In this document: positions 1 through 8,538 of the stretch, piece after piece
How positions within the stretch are numbered: position 1 is the stretch's first letter
Layout: every line of letters starts with the position of its first letter
DNA from: Gemmatimonadota bacterium
Lineage (GTDB): Bacteria; Gemmatimonadota; Gemmatimonadetes; Gemmatimonadales; GWC2-71-9
Direction: 5' to 3'
NCBI GenBank assembly: GCA_003222085.1
Contig: QHUK01000001.1
Span: forward strand, 1 to 64,000
Length of the DNA: 64,000 nucleotides
Program-made: the position numbers and the translations under genes
The notes under the pieces: model-generated
What the model was told of the DNA's origin: nothing
The model's input: the letters and a program-made list of their open reading frames with translations, nothing else
Databases searched by the model: none

Positions 1-1
1 T

Positions 2-283
2 CTCTTTCAGGCCCCGCCCCAGATGGCCTTCTTCCAGTGCGGCGGCACGAGCGTCATGTTGGGCGTTCCCGAAAATCCGGAGCTCGACCACCCCGCCTCC
101 ACCATCTATTACCTGGTGCCCGACATCGCCCTTGCGCATGCCGCCCTGCGCGACCGGGGCGTTGATTTTATTGTGGAGCCGCATCTCGTGCACCGGGCGG
201 CCGATTACGACCTCTGGCTGGCGGAGTTCCGCGACTCGGAGGGCAACATGCTGGCCCTGATGTCCCGAAAGCCACGCAAGTAA
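2..283 (+). CDS. VOC (glyoxalase/bleomycin-resistance) family protein, 5' truncated by window edge
   Basis: The reading frame is open from base 2, so the gene starts before the window; only about 93 codons are visible. The visible part reads as the second half of a vicinal-oxygen-chelate domain: a beta strand around FFQCGGTSVMLG, a segment with YYLVPDI and ALRDRGVDF, and the typical C-terminal strand FRDSEGNMLALMS, whose Glu is often the last metal ligand in this fold. VOC proteins include glyoxalases, dioxygenases and resistance proteins, so no substrate can be named. An internal ATG at 23 would make an 86-residue protein, but the in-frame upstream codons and the half-domain make truncation the better explanation. 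Confidence 0.75.
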   Translation, partial: LFQAPPQMAFFQCGGTSVMLGVPENPELDHPASTIYYLVPDIALAHAALRDRGVDFIVEPHLVHRAADYDLWLAEFRDSEGNMLALMSRKPRK

Positions 284-351
284 CAGGCGCCTGGCTCGGG
301 GCTTCCCGCCCTGGGTATCCTTCGACAGCTACCCTCCGGAGCCCCGGCCCA

Positions 352-1668
352 GTGCATTCCCTCCTCGTCCTCTCGCATCGCAGGGGCGTTGTCGTCGGCC
401 TGCTCGCCGCGGCGTGCCGCGCGGGTGGAGGGGGGCCGCGGGTCGAGCTCCCCCCGCCCGCTCCGGCCCCGGGCGACACGACCTGCATTCTGGCCCACGG
501 TCGGGCGACCGCGCGCGACACGCTCACCCTCGCAGTCTTCGACCCCGTGGCCGCGGCGCATGCTCCCCTGCCCCGGAACGAAGGCGAGCGACTGGTCTTC
601 GGGCAATTGTACGAGTCGCTCATCCGCCTCGATTGTCAGGGACGCCCGCTCCCCGGGCTCGCCAAGAGCTGGGAAGAGGCTTCGGATCGCTGGGCCTTCA
701 CGTTGCGCGACAATGCCCGGTTCTGGGACGGAGCCCCGGTGACCGCGCGCGACGTCCTCGCCTCGTGGCGGGTGCGCGATCCGGCGCTCGCGCAGGGTGC
801 GGTCGTCACGGACGATCACACCCTCACCGTGCCCGCGGCCGGCAACCCGTTCCAGCGATTCGCCGATCAGGTGCTCGCAGTGACCAAGGCCGCGCCGGGC
901 GGGGGGGGGGCCTGGCCGATCGGAACCGGCGACTACTGGGTGACGAGCGGTGATCCGGAGGCGCTCGTAGCGCAGCCGATGCGCTCGGGGCGCCCCGCGT
1001 TGAAGATCGTCACCGCGCCGGCCAGCGCCTCGCGGGACGCCCTGGATGCGGGTGCGGATCTGCTCGTCACGGACGACCCCGCGACGCTCGAGTACGCACG
1101 AACGCTCGCGGGATACACCGATCTGCCGCTCGATTGGAGTCGCACGTACGTGCTCCTCGCGCCCGGCCGCGACAAAGCGCTCGCCGGGGATCTCCGTTTG
1201 GAGACCCTGCAGGAGGCGGTGCGCCGCGACGCGCGCCCCGCCGAATGGTCGGGCAACGGGCACTACTGGTTCAGCGACCTCTCGTCCTGCGGTCTCCTTC
1301 CGGTGCGCGACACGCTGGGCGCTGCGGGACGGCGCCGCCGCATCGTGTACAACCAGAGCGATCGCAGCGCCGCCGATGTGGCGGCCCGCCTCGTAGGCCT
1401 GGGTGCGCTGGGGCGTGGCGCGGTCGCGGCGGGCGTTCCGCCGGCCGCGTTCGAGTCCTCCCTGCGAGCCGGCGGTGATGCGGCGTACGTGCTCGAGCTG
1501 CCGCGCCGGGTGTACGACGCCTGCCGGGCGGCCGTCGGGCTCCCGGCGTGGGGCGCGGCGGGCACCGTGGAGCCGCTGCTCGACGTCCGTGCGCACGTCA
1601 TCGTGCGGCGCGGGCTTCCTCGAATGGCGCTGGACTGGGACGGCACGCTCCGCCTCGCCCCCCCATGA
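352..1668 (+). CDS. Extracytoplasmic solute-binding lipoprotein (family 5, peptide/nickel type) linked to a two-component system
   Basis: 438 residues from a GTG start, with GGAG about 11 bases upstream. The N-terminus has a hydrophobic stretch ending in LAAAC, a plausible lipobox. Residues ~75-135 carry the family 5 signature region: ERLVFGQLYESLIRLD, then LAKSWEEASDRWAFTLRDNARFWDGAPVTARDV. Family 5 proteins bind peptides, nickel, opines and other solutes for ABC importers. No permease or ATPase gene is next to it. Instead its stop overlaps the start of the histidine kinase (ATGA at 1665-1668), so it may act as the periplasmic input of that sensor; this is inference. It is shorter than the usual ~500-550 residues. 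A run of ten G lies at 901-910 inside the coding frame. Confidence 0.75.
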   Translation: MHSLLVLSHRRGVVVGLLAAACRAGGGGPRVELPPPAPAPGDTTCILAHGRATARDTLTLAVFDPVAAAHAPLPRNEGERLVFGQLYESLIRLDCQGRPLPGLAKSWEEASDRWAFTLRDNARFWDGAPVTARDVLASWRVRDPALAQGAVVTDDHTLTVPAAGNPFQRFADQVLAVTKAAPGGGGAWPIGTGDYWVTSGDPEALVAQPMRSGRPALKIVTAPASASRDALDAGADLLVTDDPATLEYARTLAGYTDLPLDWSRTYVLLAPGRDKALAGDLRLETLQEAVRRDARPAEWSGNGHYWFSDLSSCGLLPVRDTLGAAGRRRRIVYNQSDRSAADVAARLVGLGALGRGAVAAGVPPAAFESSLRAGGDAAYVLELPRRVYDACRAAVGLPAWGAAGTVEPLLDVRAHVIVRRGLPRMALDWDGTLRLAPP

Positions 1669-3326
1669 CGTTTCGCGCCCGTCTCCTCCTCGGATTCGGC
1701 GCGGTGGTGCTCGTCCCCCTGACCGTGTTCGGATTGCGGATTCGCGTGGTGATGGCGAACCGCCTGACCGGGGAATACCAGCAGCGGGTGACGGCGCTCG
1801 TATCGGTGATCCGTGCGGACCTGGACCAGCGGAGCGCGGGGATCGCGCTCCGGCTCGCCGCCCTGCGGGACGCCATCCCCCGAGACAACCGGTTCCGCGC
1901 GGCGTTGCAGGGGGGCGAGCGTACGTACCTGCTCGACTACGCCGGGGACGCCATGCAACTCGCCGGGCTCTCGCTGCTGCAAATCCAGGACGAGACAGGC
2001 CGGATCGTGAGCTCCGGGCATTTCCGCAACGAGTACGATCAGTCCGACCCGGCGCTGCCGCGCCTCCTGGCGGCCGCTCCGGCGGGCACGGCCCTCGTGG
2101 AAGCGCGCGGCGCGGAGGCGCCGTTCCTCGCGCTCGCGCGGGTCGACTCGCTCCGGCTCGGCGGCCGGCGCTTCACGCTCGTGGGCGGCGTCGCGGTGGA
2201 CTCGAGCTTTCTGGCGAGGCTGACGCCCGACTCCGAGCTCACGGTGGCCATCGCGCTCCCGCCCGACACCGCGTTCGGCGCCGATCCGGCCACGCAGGTC
2301 GTGAGCGCGGTCGCCGTGCCGTTCGTGACGTCCGGTGACTCCGCCCGGCTCGTCCCCGCCCGCATCGTCGTCTCGCATTCGCTCTCGTCGCTCGTGGCGC
2401 TGCGCCGCGGAGTCGCGCTGTCGTTTCTCGTCGCGGTGCTCGTCACCGGGCTGATCGCGCTGCTCCTGGCTTCGTGGCTGTCGACGCGGATCAGCCGGCC
2501 GCTGACCGCGCTCGCGGCGAAGACGGCGGACGTCGACATGGACCGGCTCGACGTGGCGTTCGACAGCGACCGGTCGGACGAGATCGGTGCGCTCACTCGC
2601 CTGCTGGGCGCCATGACCGAACGGCTCCGCGCCGGGGCCGCGCGCCTGCGCGAGGCCGAGCGCCGGCTGGCGATGGGCGACCTCGCCCGCCAGGTGAACC
2701 ACGACATCAAGAACGGTCTGATCCCGATCCGGAACGTGTTCCGGCATTTCGGTCAGGCCGCCGGCGAGAGCCCGGACCGGCTCGCCGCCGCGTTTCGGGA
2801 TCGCCAGGCGACGGTCGAGTCGAGCATCTCCTACCTCGAGACCCTCGCGAGCAACTACGCGCGGCTCTACCCGCAGCCGGTCCGCGAGTCGTGCGATGTG
2901 AACGCGGTGGTGCGCGACACGATCAGTCGTGTGAGCGACACCGGACAGGCGGAGCTGCGCCTCGAGCTCGCGGACGGCCTCGCCCCCGCCCGCACCGACG
3001 CCCTCGTCCTGCGGCGCATCCTCGACAACCTCATCGGGAACGCCCTCGACAGCCTCGCGGCACGAGCCGGCCGCGTCACCGTCACGACCGAGGCAAACGG
3101 GCAAGCCGGCGTGCGTGTCACCGTCGCGGACACCGGCAACGGGATGACCAAAGACGAGCTGAATCGCGCCTTCGACGACTTCTACACGACCAAGCCCGGC
3201 GGGACCGGCCTCGGTCTGTCGATCGTGCGACGTCTGGTGCTCGATGCGAACGGAGCGTTGCGCGTGGAGACGCGGCCCGGCGCGGGCAGCACGTTCATTG
3301 TCGAACTGCCGGTCGGGCGCACGTGA
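1665..3326 (+). CDS. Membrane sensor histidine kinase (HAMP, NtrY/NtrB-like core)
   Basis: 553 residues. The ATG overlaps the TGA of the solute-binding gene. Order: TM helix 1 (residues ~7-25), a periplasmic sensing domain of ~220 residues with no family I recognise, TM helix 2 (~250-272), a HAMP linker starting STRISRPLTAL, then a dimerisation/phosphoacceptor helix with VNHDIKNGLIPI (His about residue 346). The HATPase domain has NLIGNALDSL (N box), VADTGNGM (G1) and GGTGLGLSIV (G2). The H box differs from the common HEIKNPL form (HDIKNGL). It is likely to autophosphorylate and pass phosphate to the sigma-54 regulator, whose GTG overlaps its stop codon. The signal sensed is unknown; the adjacent binding protein suggests a small solute. 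Confidence 0.9.
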   Translation: MTFRARLLLGFGAVVLVPLTVFGLRIRVVMANRLTGEYQQRVTALVSVIRADLDQRSAGIALRLAALRDAIPRDNRFRAALQGGERTYLLDYAGDAMQLAGLSLLQIQDETGRIVSSGHFRNEYDQSDPALPRLLAAAPAGTALVEARGAEAPFLALARVDSLRLGGRRFTLVGGVAVDSSFLARLTPDSELTVAIALPPDTAFGADPATQVVSAVAVPFVTSGDSARLVPARIVVSHSLSSLVALRRGVALSFLVAVLVTGLIALLLASWLSTRISRPLTALAAKTADVDMDRLDVAFDSDRSDEIGALTRLLGAMTERLRAGAARLREAERRLAMGDLARQVNHDIKNGLIPIRNVFRHFGQAAGESPDRLAAAFRDRQATVESSISYLETLASNYARLYPQPVRESCDVNAVVRDTISRVSDTGQAELRLELADGLAPARTDALVLRRILDNLIGNALDSLAARAGRVTVTTEANGQAGVRVTVADTGNGMTKDELNRAFDDFYTTKPGGTGLGLSIVRRLVLDANGALRVETRPGAGSTFIVELPVGRT

Positions 3327-4693
3327 GCGCGATCCTGGTCGTCGACGACGTACCCGCGATGGCGGAGCAGTACGCGTACGATCTGAAGCGCGTCGGCGGC
3401 TACGACGCGCTCGTCGCGCACTCGGGCCGCGCGGCGCTCGACCTGCTCGAGCGCGAGGCGGTGGATTGCGTCATCCTCGACCTGGAAATGCCGGGGATGG
3501 ACGGCTTCGACGTGCTGCGAACCATGGAGCGCCGCGGGTTCCGCATTCCGGTGCTCGTGTACACCGGCACAGGCAACTACGACCGCTGCACCGAGGCGAT
3601 CCGGCTCGGCGCCCGGAGCTTCATCGACAAGGCCGAGCCGATGGAGCGAGTGGTACGGGAGGTCGAGCAGGCGCTCGAGCAACAGCGCCTCGCGGGGCAG
3701 CTCGCCGTCTTGCGGGACCGCCTCGAGTCCGAGGCGCCGCTCGTGGGAGCGAGCCCCGCCATGCAGCAGCTCAAAGACGCGATCGGGCGCGTGGCAAAGA
3801 TCCCGAGCCCCGTCCTGATCGTCGGCGAGAGCGGGTCGGGGAAAGAGCTCGTCGCCCGACAGTTGCACCGGCTCGGTGCGAACCCGACCGGTCCGTTCAT
3901 CGCGCTCAATGCCGCGGCCATCCCCGAGAACCTCCTGGAAGACGAGCTGTTCGGCCACGAGCGGGGCGCGTTCACCGGCGCCGCTGCGCTCCGCAAAGGC
4001 GCGTTCGAAGCCGCCTCCGGCGGTACGTTATTTCTCGATGAGATCGGTGAGCTACCGCCCGCGGCACAGGCGAAACTGCTGCGCGTCATCGAGCAGCGGC
4101 AGGTCACCCGGCTCGGCGGAAACCGCACGGTCGCCGTGGCGACGCGCGTCGTGGCCGCTACGAATCGCGACCTCGAGGCCGAGGTGCGCGGCGGTCGGTT
4201 CCGCGAGGACGTCTACTTCCGACTCAACGTCCACGTGGTCCGAGTCCCTCCGCTCCGCGAGCGGTTGTCGGACGTCCCGGCGCTCGTCGAGCACCTCCTG
4301 ACGGCCACCTGCGCCCGCTTCGGCATGCGACCCAAGACGGTGGCCCCGGCGGCGCTCGACTGCCTGATGCGGTACGACTGGATGCGGAACAACGTCCGAG
4401 AGCTGCGCAACGTGGTCGAGCGGACGATCATCGCGACGGACGGCAACGTGATCGGTGTGGACGACATCCCCGCCGACATCCGGGACGGGGCGGCTCCACG
4501 GAGCGCCGCCGCCGGGGCCGGCGCTGCACCGACCCCATTCCACGCCCTCAAGGCCGAGGCCGAGCGCCAGATCATCGTCGCGGCGTTGGAGCAGAACGAC
4601 TGGCACATCACGCGGACGGCGCAGGCGCTGGGCCTCGCGGATCACGCCAGTCTATTGAAGATCATGCGCCGCCATAACATCAGCCGGGGGTAG
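3323..4693 (+). CDS. Sigma-54-dependent response regulator (receiver, AAA+, Fis-type HTH)
   Basis: 456 residues from a GTG inside the kinase stop (GTGA). The receiver domain has the acidic pair VVDD near the start, phosphoacceptor Asp about 53 in LDLEMPGMDG, and the conserved Lys in FIDKAEP. The AAA+ domain has Walker A GESGSGKE (~167), the sigma-54-contacting GAFTGA loop, Walker B GGTLFLDEIGEL and an arginine-rich sensor region. The C-terminal ~50 residues form a Fis-type helix-turn-helix (NDWHITRTAQALGLADHASL). It activates sigma-54 promoters once phosphorylated. Its targets are not evident here. Both SusCD loci have a different, ROK-type candidate site, and no clear -24/-12 GG/GC promoter was recognised nearby. 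Confidence 0.93.
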   Translation: MSAILVVDDVPAMAEQYAYDLKRVGGYDALVAHSGRAALDLLEREAVDCVILDLEMPGMDGFDVLRTMERRGFRIPVLVYTGTGNYDRCTEAIRLGARSFIDKAEPMERVVREVEQALEQQRLAGQLAVLRDRLESEAPLVGASPAMQQLKDAIGRVAKIPSPVLIVGESGSGKELVARQLHRLGANPTGPFIALNAAAIPENLLEDELFGHERGAFTGAAALRKGAFEAASGGTLFLDEIGELPPAAQAKLLRVIEQRQVTRLGGNRTVAVATRVVAATNRDLEAEVRGGRFREDVYFRLNVHVVRVPPLRERLSDVPALVEHLLTATCARFGMRPKTVAPAALDCLMRYDWMRNNVRELRNVVERTIIATDGNVIGVDDIPADIRDGAAPRSAAAGAGAAPTPFHALKAEAERQIIVAALEQNDWHITRTAQALGLADHASLLKIMRRHNISRG

Positions 4694-5036
4694 CCCTTCA
4701 CCCATTCGTGATGGACTGACCGGCCAACGCCGTTTGTCCGCGGGTAAACCCGCGGCTCGGCAGTGCCCGTAAACGGGCGCGCCCGATTCGAGGCTCCTGC
4801 CGGTTTACCGGTAAAGGCCGAGTCGCGGCTTGAGCCGCGGATCGTGTCCGCGCGAACACATCGGGCTCCGAAAATCCGTGTCCGCCTGGACACTCGCTGT
4901 GTTTCTCGCCGATCCAAATCATTGATCTGACAGCTGATGACAGATCACTGACTGCTGGCCTCTCTCCTGCCTTAGCAACGGGCGCCAACCGCTATCGAAC
5001 GGCGCTCTGGCGAGCGCCTCACCAGGAGGAGGTCCC
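4694..5036. repeat. Hairpin-rich intergenic region with a REP-like double hairpin
   Basis: This 343-bp spacer holds no gene. It contains a chain of perfect hairpins: CCGCGGGTAAACCCGCGG at 4738-4755 (7-bp stem, TAAA loop), GCCCGTAAACGGGC at 4765-4778, GGGCGCGCCC at 4775-4784, TTTACCGGTAAA at 4804-4815, CGCGGCTTGAGCCGCG at 4824-4839 and GTGTCCGCCTGGACAC at 4878-4893. The first two recur with one mismatch in 40 bases at about 32448, so they form a dispersed element. The AT-richer end has TGATCTG at 4923-4929 inverted at 4941-4947, a possible operator near the promoter of the TPR gene. A strong Shine-Dalgarno AGGAGGAGG lies at 5024-5032. Confidence 0.75.
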
Positions 5037-5804
5037 ATGCGGAAGCTCATCATCATCCCGTGCGTCATCGGCGCGTTCGTCGCCGGCGCGTGCGGGGACA
5101 ACCATTCCCAGTCGAGGGATGCAAACGCGGCCGAAGTGACGACCGTGTCGCCCGAGACGTCGAGCGCGTCGAGCTCGAGCGGTCCCGTCACCGCAGGAAC
5201 CGTGTCGTTCGACGGCGCCCAGACCGCCTATACAGAGAAGCGCTACGACGAAGCGGTGCGGTTGTTCACGAGCTATACGAGCGAGCACCCGGACAAGGTC
5301 TGGGGCTTCTACATGCTCGGGCTCTCGGCCTGGAAGACGGGCGACCGCGACGCCGCGGTGCGGGCATTCACACAGGCGCTGGAGAAGGACTCGACTCACG
5401 TGAAGAGCCGCCTGAACCTCAGCCGGGTGCTGATTGAGCAGGGCAAAGCGCAAGAGGCGCTGCCGTACGTCGAAGCGGCGCTCAAGATCGACTCGACGTC
5501 GAACGAGATCTACCGCGTGCTCGGGCGAGTGAAGAGCGAGCTCGGGGATTCGACCGGGGCGATCGAGGCGCTCAAGCGGGCGATCGTGCTGGATGGGCGT
5601 GACGCCTGGTCGATGAACACCCTGGCCAAGGTGTACATCGGTCAAGGTCGGTTCGAGGACGCGCTCGGGCCGCTCGCCCGGGCCATCGAGATCGATTCGA
5701 CGGTCACAGCGTTCCATACCAACTTGGGGCGCGCGCTGGAGCGCACCGCCGACCGCGGCAGTCTCGCGGAGGCGTTCGTAGAGCAGGTGAAAACCTGGCG
5801 GTAG
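5037..5804 (+). CDS. TPR-repeat lipoprotein
   Basis: 255 residues, preceded by AGGAGGAGG five bases before the ATG. The N-terminus IIIPCVIGAFVAGAC gives a lipobox with Cys about residue 19, so the mature protein should be membrane-anchored in the periplasm. A Ser/Ala-rich linker leads to about five tetratricopeptide repeats (residues ~60-250), with patterns such as YTEKRYDEAVRLF, AWKTGDRDAAVRAF, GKAQEALPYVEAAL, LGDSTGAIEALKRAI and GQGRFEDALGPLARAI. TPRs mediate protein-protein contacts, and no enzymatic domain is present. It stands alone between the two-component genes and a convergent minus-strand operon. No specific function can be assigned. Confidence 0.85.
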   Translation: MRKLIIIPCVIGAFVAGACGDNHSQSRDANAAEVTTVSPETSSASSSSGPVTAGTVSFDGAQTAYTEKRYDEAVRLFTSYTSEHPDKVWGFYMLGLSAWKTGDRDAAVRAFTQALEKDSTHVKSRLNLSRVLIEQGKAQEALPYVEAALKIDSTSNEIYRVLGRVKSELGDSTGAIEALKRAIVLDGRDAWSMNTLAKVYIGQGRFEDALGPLARAIEIDSTVTAFHTNLGRALERTADRGSLAEAFVEQVKTWR

Positions 5805-5830
5805 GAAACTGCGGGATGGGCATCGCGTTA

Positions 5831-5858
5831 GTAGGGGCGCAGCATGCTGCGCCCCTAC
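5831..5858. repeat. 28-bp perfect palindrome (REP-like element), copy 1
   Basis: The half-site GTAGGGGCGCAGCA is followed directly by its exact reverse complement. An identical 28-bp copy is at 61188-61215. It lies between convergent genes (TPR stop at 5804, acyltransferase stop at 5918), where it could act as a bidirectional terminator or mRNA-stabilising hairpin. There is no T-tract, so an intrinsic terminator role is uncertain. Confidence 0.9.
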
Positions 5859-5860
5859 CG

Positions 5861-5902
5861 ACGTTTCGACTGTCCGCCCCTACGTTTCGACTGTCCGCCC
5901 CT
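5861..5902. repeat. Tandem 21-bp direct repeat
   Basis: Two exact copies (5861-5881 and 5882-5902) of a 21-bp unit beginning ACGTTTCGACTGTCC follow the 28-bp palindrome. A decayed third copy runs on to about 5930, into the 3' end of the convergent acyltransferase gene. Two units without distinct spacers is not a CRISPR. Confidence 0.85.
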
Positions 5903-5917
5903 ACGACGTTTCAACTG

Positions 5918-7261
5918 CTACGACATTTCGACCGCCCGCCCGAGCGCGACAATTTCCTCCCGGATCGCGTGTCGCTCGGCCAGAAGCCGCAGGAATGCCC
6001 ACCGCCGGAACACGAACAGACTGAGCGCCCGCGCCCCGCCGATGATGCGGTCGAGCCGCTCGAAGAACACCAGCGCGGCGTACGCGGTCAGCGGCGCGAC
6101 CGCGAACGCCAGCACCGCCGCCTCCGTGCCCTGCCACAGCGAGACGGCCGCCGCCACACCAATCCACGTAACGGGGAACAGCAGCATCGCCGCGAGCACC
6201 TTGATGCTTGCGAGCGCATCCTCCGCGCCTTTGGCCAACCCGGTCGCAACGAACCCCACCGCCCGGTAGGCCGGGTAGTGCACGGCGACGCCCACCAGCG
6301 CTGCGGGCAGGAGCAGCACGAGCAAGAGCGCCGCCTTGCCGACGTACCCCGCTACGCGGCCGAGCGTGAAGCGGCCCGGCGCGAGCTGCCGCGGATCGAG
6401 CCCCGCCGCGGAGAGGGCGGCCTCGTATCGGTCGATCCGGGTCGCCAGGGCCGCGAATCGCTCGGGCCACTGGGCCCGCACGACATCGTACCCTGTCAGT
6501 AGCCGGCGGCGCAGCACAAACTCGTCCGCGAGGGACGGTGGACTCGCCGGCGCCTCGTCCTGCGCGCTCACGATGCGCTGTGCCCGGTCGACCAGCGCGT
6601 GCGCCTCCGCCTGCTCCGCCTGGAGGGTCACGGCGGTCAGCGCCTGCTCGATTCGGGCCGTCAGCTCGCGCACGGGCCCCGCGGGCGGCTCCTCACCCGG
6701 CGCGAGCGCGACGGCGTCGACCGCGAACGGCTCCCCGAAGTACAGCAGCGCAGCGCTCCGGAAGGTGCGTTTCGCCCGGTAGTACAGGCCCGCCGGCACG
6801 ATCCGGATCGGCGACGACCCGGCGAGTGCCGCCGCCGCCCCGAACGCGATCCGGGCTGCGCCTGTCTTCAACGGCCGCAGCTTGGGATCCGAGTGCGACG
6901 TGCCCTCCGGGAAGATGGCAATCGCGCCACCACGGGCGAGCACGGCCCGCGCCGTGTCGAACGTCTCGCGGTTCTGAGACGGATCGGACCTTGCATCCTG
7001 ACGGCGGTGCACGGGGATTGCCTGGAACGCGCGACAGAAAAACCCGATCACCGGCATTCGGAACAACGGGGCCTTGGCGAGGAGCGACACCCGTCGTGGG
7101 GCGAGACACAGGAGGAACGCGGGATCGATCAACCCGCTCGGGTGGTTCACGACGAAGATCACCGCACCGTGTCGGGGCACGCGCTCGGCGCCCGAGACTT
7201 CGATGCGGCGGAAGAAGATGCGCAGGATCAGAGCGAACAGCGCCCGGAAGAACGCTCTCAC
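5918..7261 (-). CDS. PlsC-type acyltransferase (1-acyl-glycerol-3-phosphate acyltransferase family) with C-terminal membrane segments
   Basis: 447 residues from GTG 7261, which overlaps the stop of the upstream MFS gene (GTGA); an ATG at 7297 would add 12 residues. The acyltransferase signature is complete: NHPSGLIDP (H-x4-D catalytic motif), an RR-rich region after FRMPVIGFFCRAFQAIPV, and FPEGTSHSDPKL (substrate-binding motif). Such enzymes acylate lysophosphatidate or other lysolipids at the inner membrane. The protein is much longer than a plain PlsC (~250 residues). Its C-terminal half has a helical linker and several hydrophobic segments (around LLLVLLLPAALVGVAV and LLFPVTWIGVAAAV), so it may be an integral membrane acyltransferase with a different acceptor. 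It is the last gene of a three-gene minus-strand set. Confidence 0.85.
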   Translation of the reverse strand: MRAFFRALFALILRIFFRRIEVSGAERVPRHGAVIFVVNHPSGLIDPAFLLCLAPRRVSLLAKAPLFRMPVIGFFCRAFQAIPVHRRQDARSDPSQNRETFDTARAVLARGGAIAIFPEGTSHSDPKLRPLKTGAARIAFGAAAALAGSSPIRIVPAGLYYRAKRTFRSAALLYFGEPFAVDAVALAPGEEPPAGPVRELTARIEQALTAVTLQAEQAEAHALVDRAQRIVSAQDEAPASPPSLADEFVLRRRLLTGYDVVRAQWPERFAALATRIDRYEAALSAAGLDPRQLAPGRFTLGRVAGYVGKAALLLVLLLPAALVGVAVHYPAYRAVGFVATGLAKGAEDALASIKVLAAMLLFPVTWIGVAAAVSLWQGTEAAVLAFAVAPLTAYAALVFFERLDRIIGGARALSLFVFRRWAFLRLLAERHAIREEIVALGRAVEMS

Positions 7262-8538
7262 GGCGACGGCTCGCCGCCGGCGCGTCCTCCCCGCCACGCG
7301 GCGTAGGTCCAGACGACGCCTCCCACGAGCACGGCGAACGGAATGATCAGCACGGCCTCGCCCAGCGAGCGCGCGTCAGACACCACACCGACGAGGGACG
7401 GGGAGGGAACGTCGCCCAGGAGGTGAATCGTGAAGATGCTCAGAGCCACCGCGGTGGCCCGCATGTGCGGCGCGACCACGTTGACGATCACGGAGTTGAT
7501 CGGACCGGTGGAGGCGAACAGGCAGAGCTCCGCCGCCACGATTGCCGTCCAATAGACGGCGGGCTGCGGGGCGGCGAGCGCGACCAGCGTGAGGGGAGCG
7601 GCGACCAGCGTGACCCCACCCGAGACCCAGAGGTACGCCTGGCGCGAGACACGAAGGAAGTAATCGCCGATCCAGCCTCCGGCGTACGTCCCGACGAATC
7701 CGGTTACTACCACGATCGCCCCGAACTGCACCGTCGCCTGCGCCTTCGGAATACCGCGCGTGCGCTCGAGAAAGGCCGGCGTCCAGAAGGCCAGCGCGCC
7801 GATGGCAAACGTGTAGGCGGCATAGCCCAGGACCGTGAGGACATACGGGCGGTTGCGAACCAGGGCGGCGTAGGCGGCACGGGCGGCGTTGCCGAGCGAC
7901 ACGGCGTGGCTGGCGAAGGCGGGGCTCTCAGCCGAGTCTTGGGCGCCGCGGGGCGGATCGTACAGCCGCACCGCCAGCGCCGCGAGCACCAGTCCGGGCA
8001 CGCCGGCGACGAAAAACGCCTGCCGCCACCCGAAGTAATGATCCACCACCCCGCCCACGATATAGCCGAGCGCCGAGCCGATGGGGATCGCGGCGAAGAA
8101 GACGGCGAACACCCGGCCACGCCGCTCGCGTGGAAAGTAGTCGGCCAGGAGCGCCGGCGAGATCGTCCCGTAGGCCGCCTCACCGACCCCCACCGCGGCG
8201 CGGGCCGCGAACAACGACGCGTAGCTCGTCGCCAGGCCCGCGAGCGCCGTCGCCACGCTCCAGATCGCGACGCCCAGGCCGAGGAGGCGCGTCCGGGATC
8301 GCGCGTCGCCCAGCAACCCGAAGAGGGGCGCCACGATCATGTAGACGATGATGAACCCGGTCATGAGCGACCCGAGCTGAGTGTCCGAGAGCTGAAGCTC
8401 CGAGTGCTTCATGCTCTCGGCGAGGGCCGCGACGATCCACCGGTCCAGATAGTTGAACAGGTTGATCAGCGTGAGGACGACGAGCGCCCTCCTGCCGAGG
8501 CGAGCGAGCTGCGGCCCTACAGGTGGGCCTTCAGCCAC
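7258..8538 (-). CDS. MFS transporter, spinster-like
   Basis: 426 residues and about 12 transmembrane helices. Features match the spinster-like branch of the major facilitator superfamily: LTLINLFNYLDRWIVAAL in helix 1, the A-motif GLLGDARSRTRLL between helices 2 and 3, GVGEAAYGTISPALLADYFP in helices 4-5 and PRERRGRVFAVFFAAIPIGSALGYIVGG. The substrate is unknown; homologues move sphingolipids, aromatic compounds or organic acids. The ATG lies 22 bases inside the 3' end of the peptidase gene. The stop overlaps the acyltransferase start, so the three genes are probably co-transcribed. Confidence 0.88.
   Translation of the reverse strand: MAEGPPVGPQLARLGRRALVVLTLINLFNYLDRWIVAALAESMKHSELQLSDTQLGSLMTGFIIVYMIVAPLFGLLGDARSRTRLLGLGVAIWSVATALAGLATSYASLFAARAAVGVGEAAYGTISPALLADYFPRERRGRVFAVFFAAIPIGSALGYIVGGVVDHYFGWRQAFFVAGVPGLVLAALAVRLYDPPRGAQDSAESPAFASHAVSLGNAARAAYAALVRNRPYVLTVLGYAAYTFAIGALAFWTPAFLERTRGIPKAQATVQFGAIVVVTGFVGTYAGGWIGDYFLRVSRQAYLWVSGGVTLVAAPLTLVALAAPQPAVYWTAIVAAELCLFASTGPINSVIVNVVAPHMRATAVALSIFTIHLLGDVPSPSLVGVVSDARSLGEAVLIIPFAVLVGGVVWTYAAWRGGRAGGEPSP

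Noticed and set aside
1263-3104. Minus-strand ORF of 613 codons opposite the histidine kinase
   Set aside because: Covers kinase motifs on the other strand; composition is Arg/His-rich and no domain is seen.
4910-4950. Possible sigma-54 promoter controlled by the neighbouring regulator
   Set aside because: I found no GG-N10-GC pair with good flanks; only an inverted TGATCTG repeat is visible.
5861-5902. Possible CRISPR array
   Set aside because: Only two adjacent 21-bp copies without unique spacers and no cas genes.
5816-6502. Plus-strand ORF beginning in the 28-bp palindrome
   Set aside because: It is antisense to the PlsC-type gene, and its first residues come from repeats.
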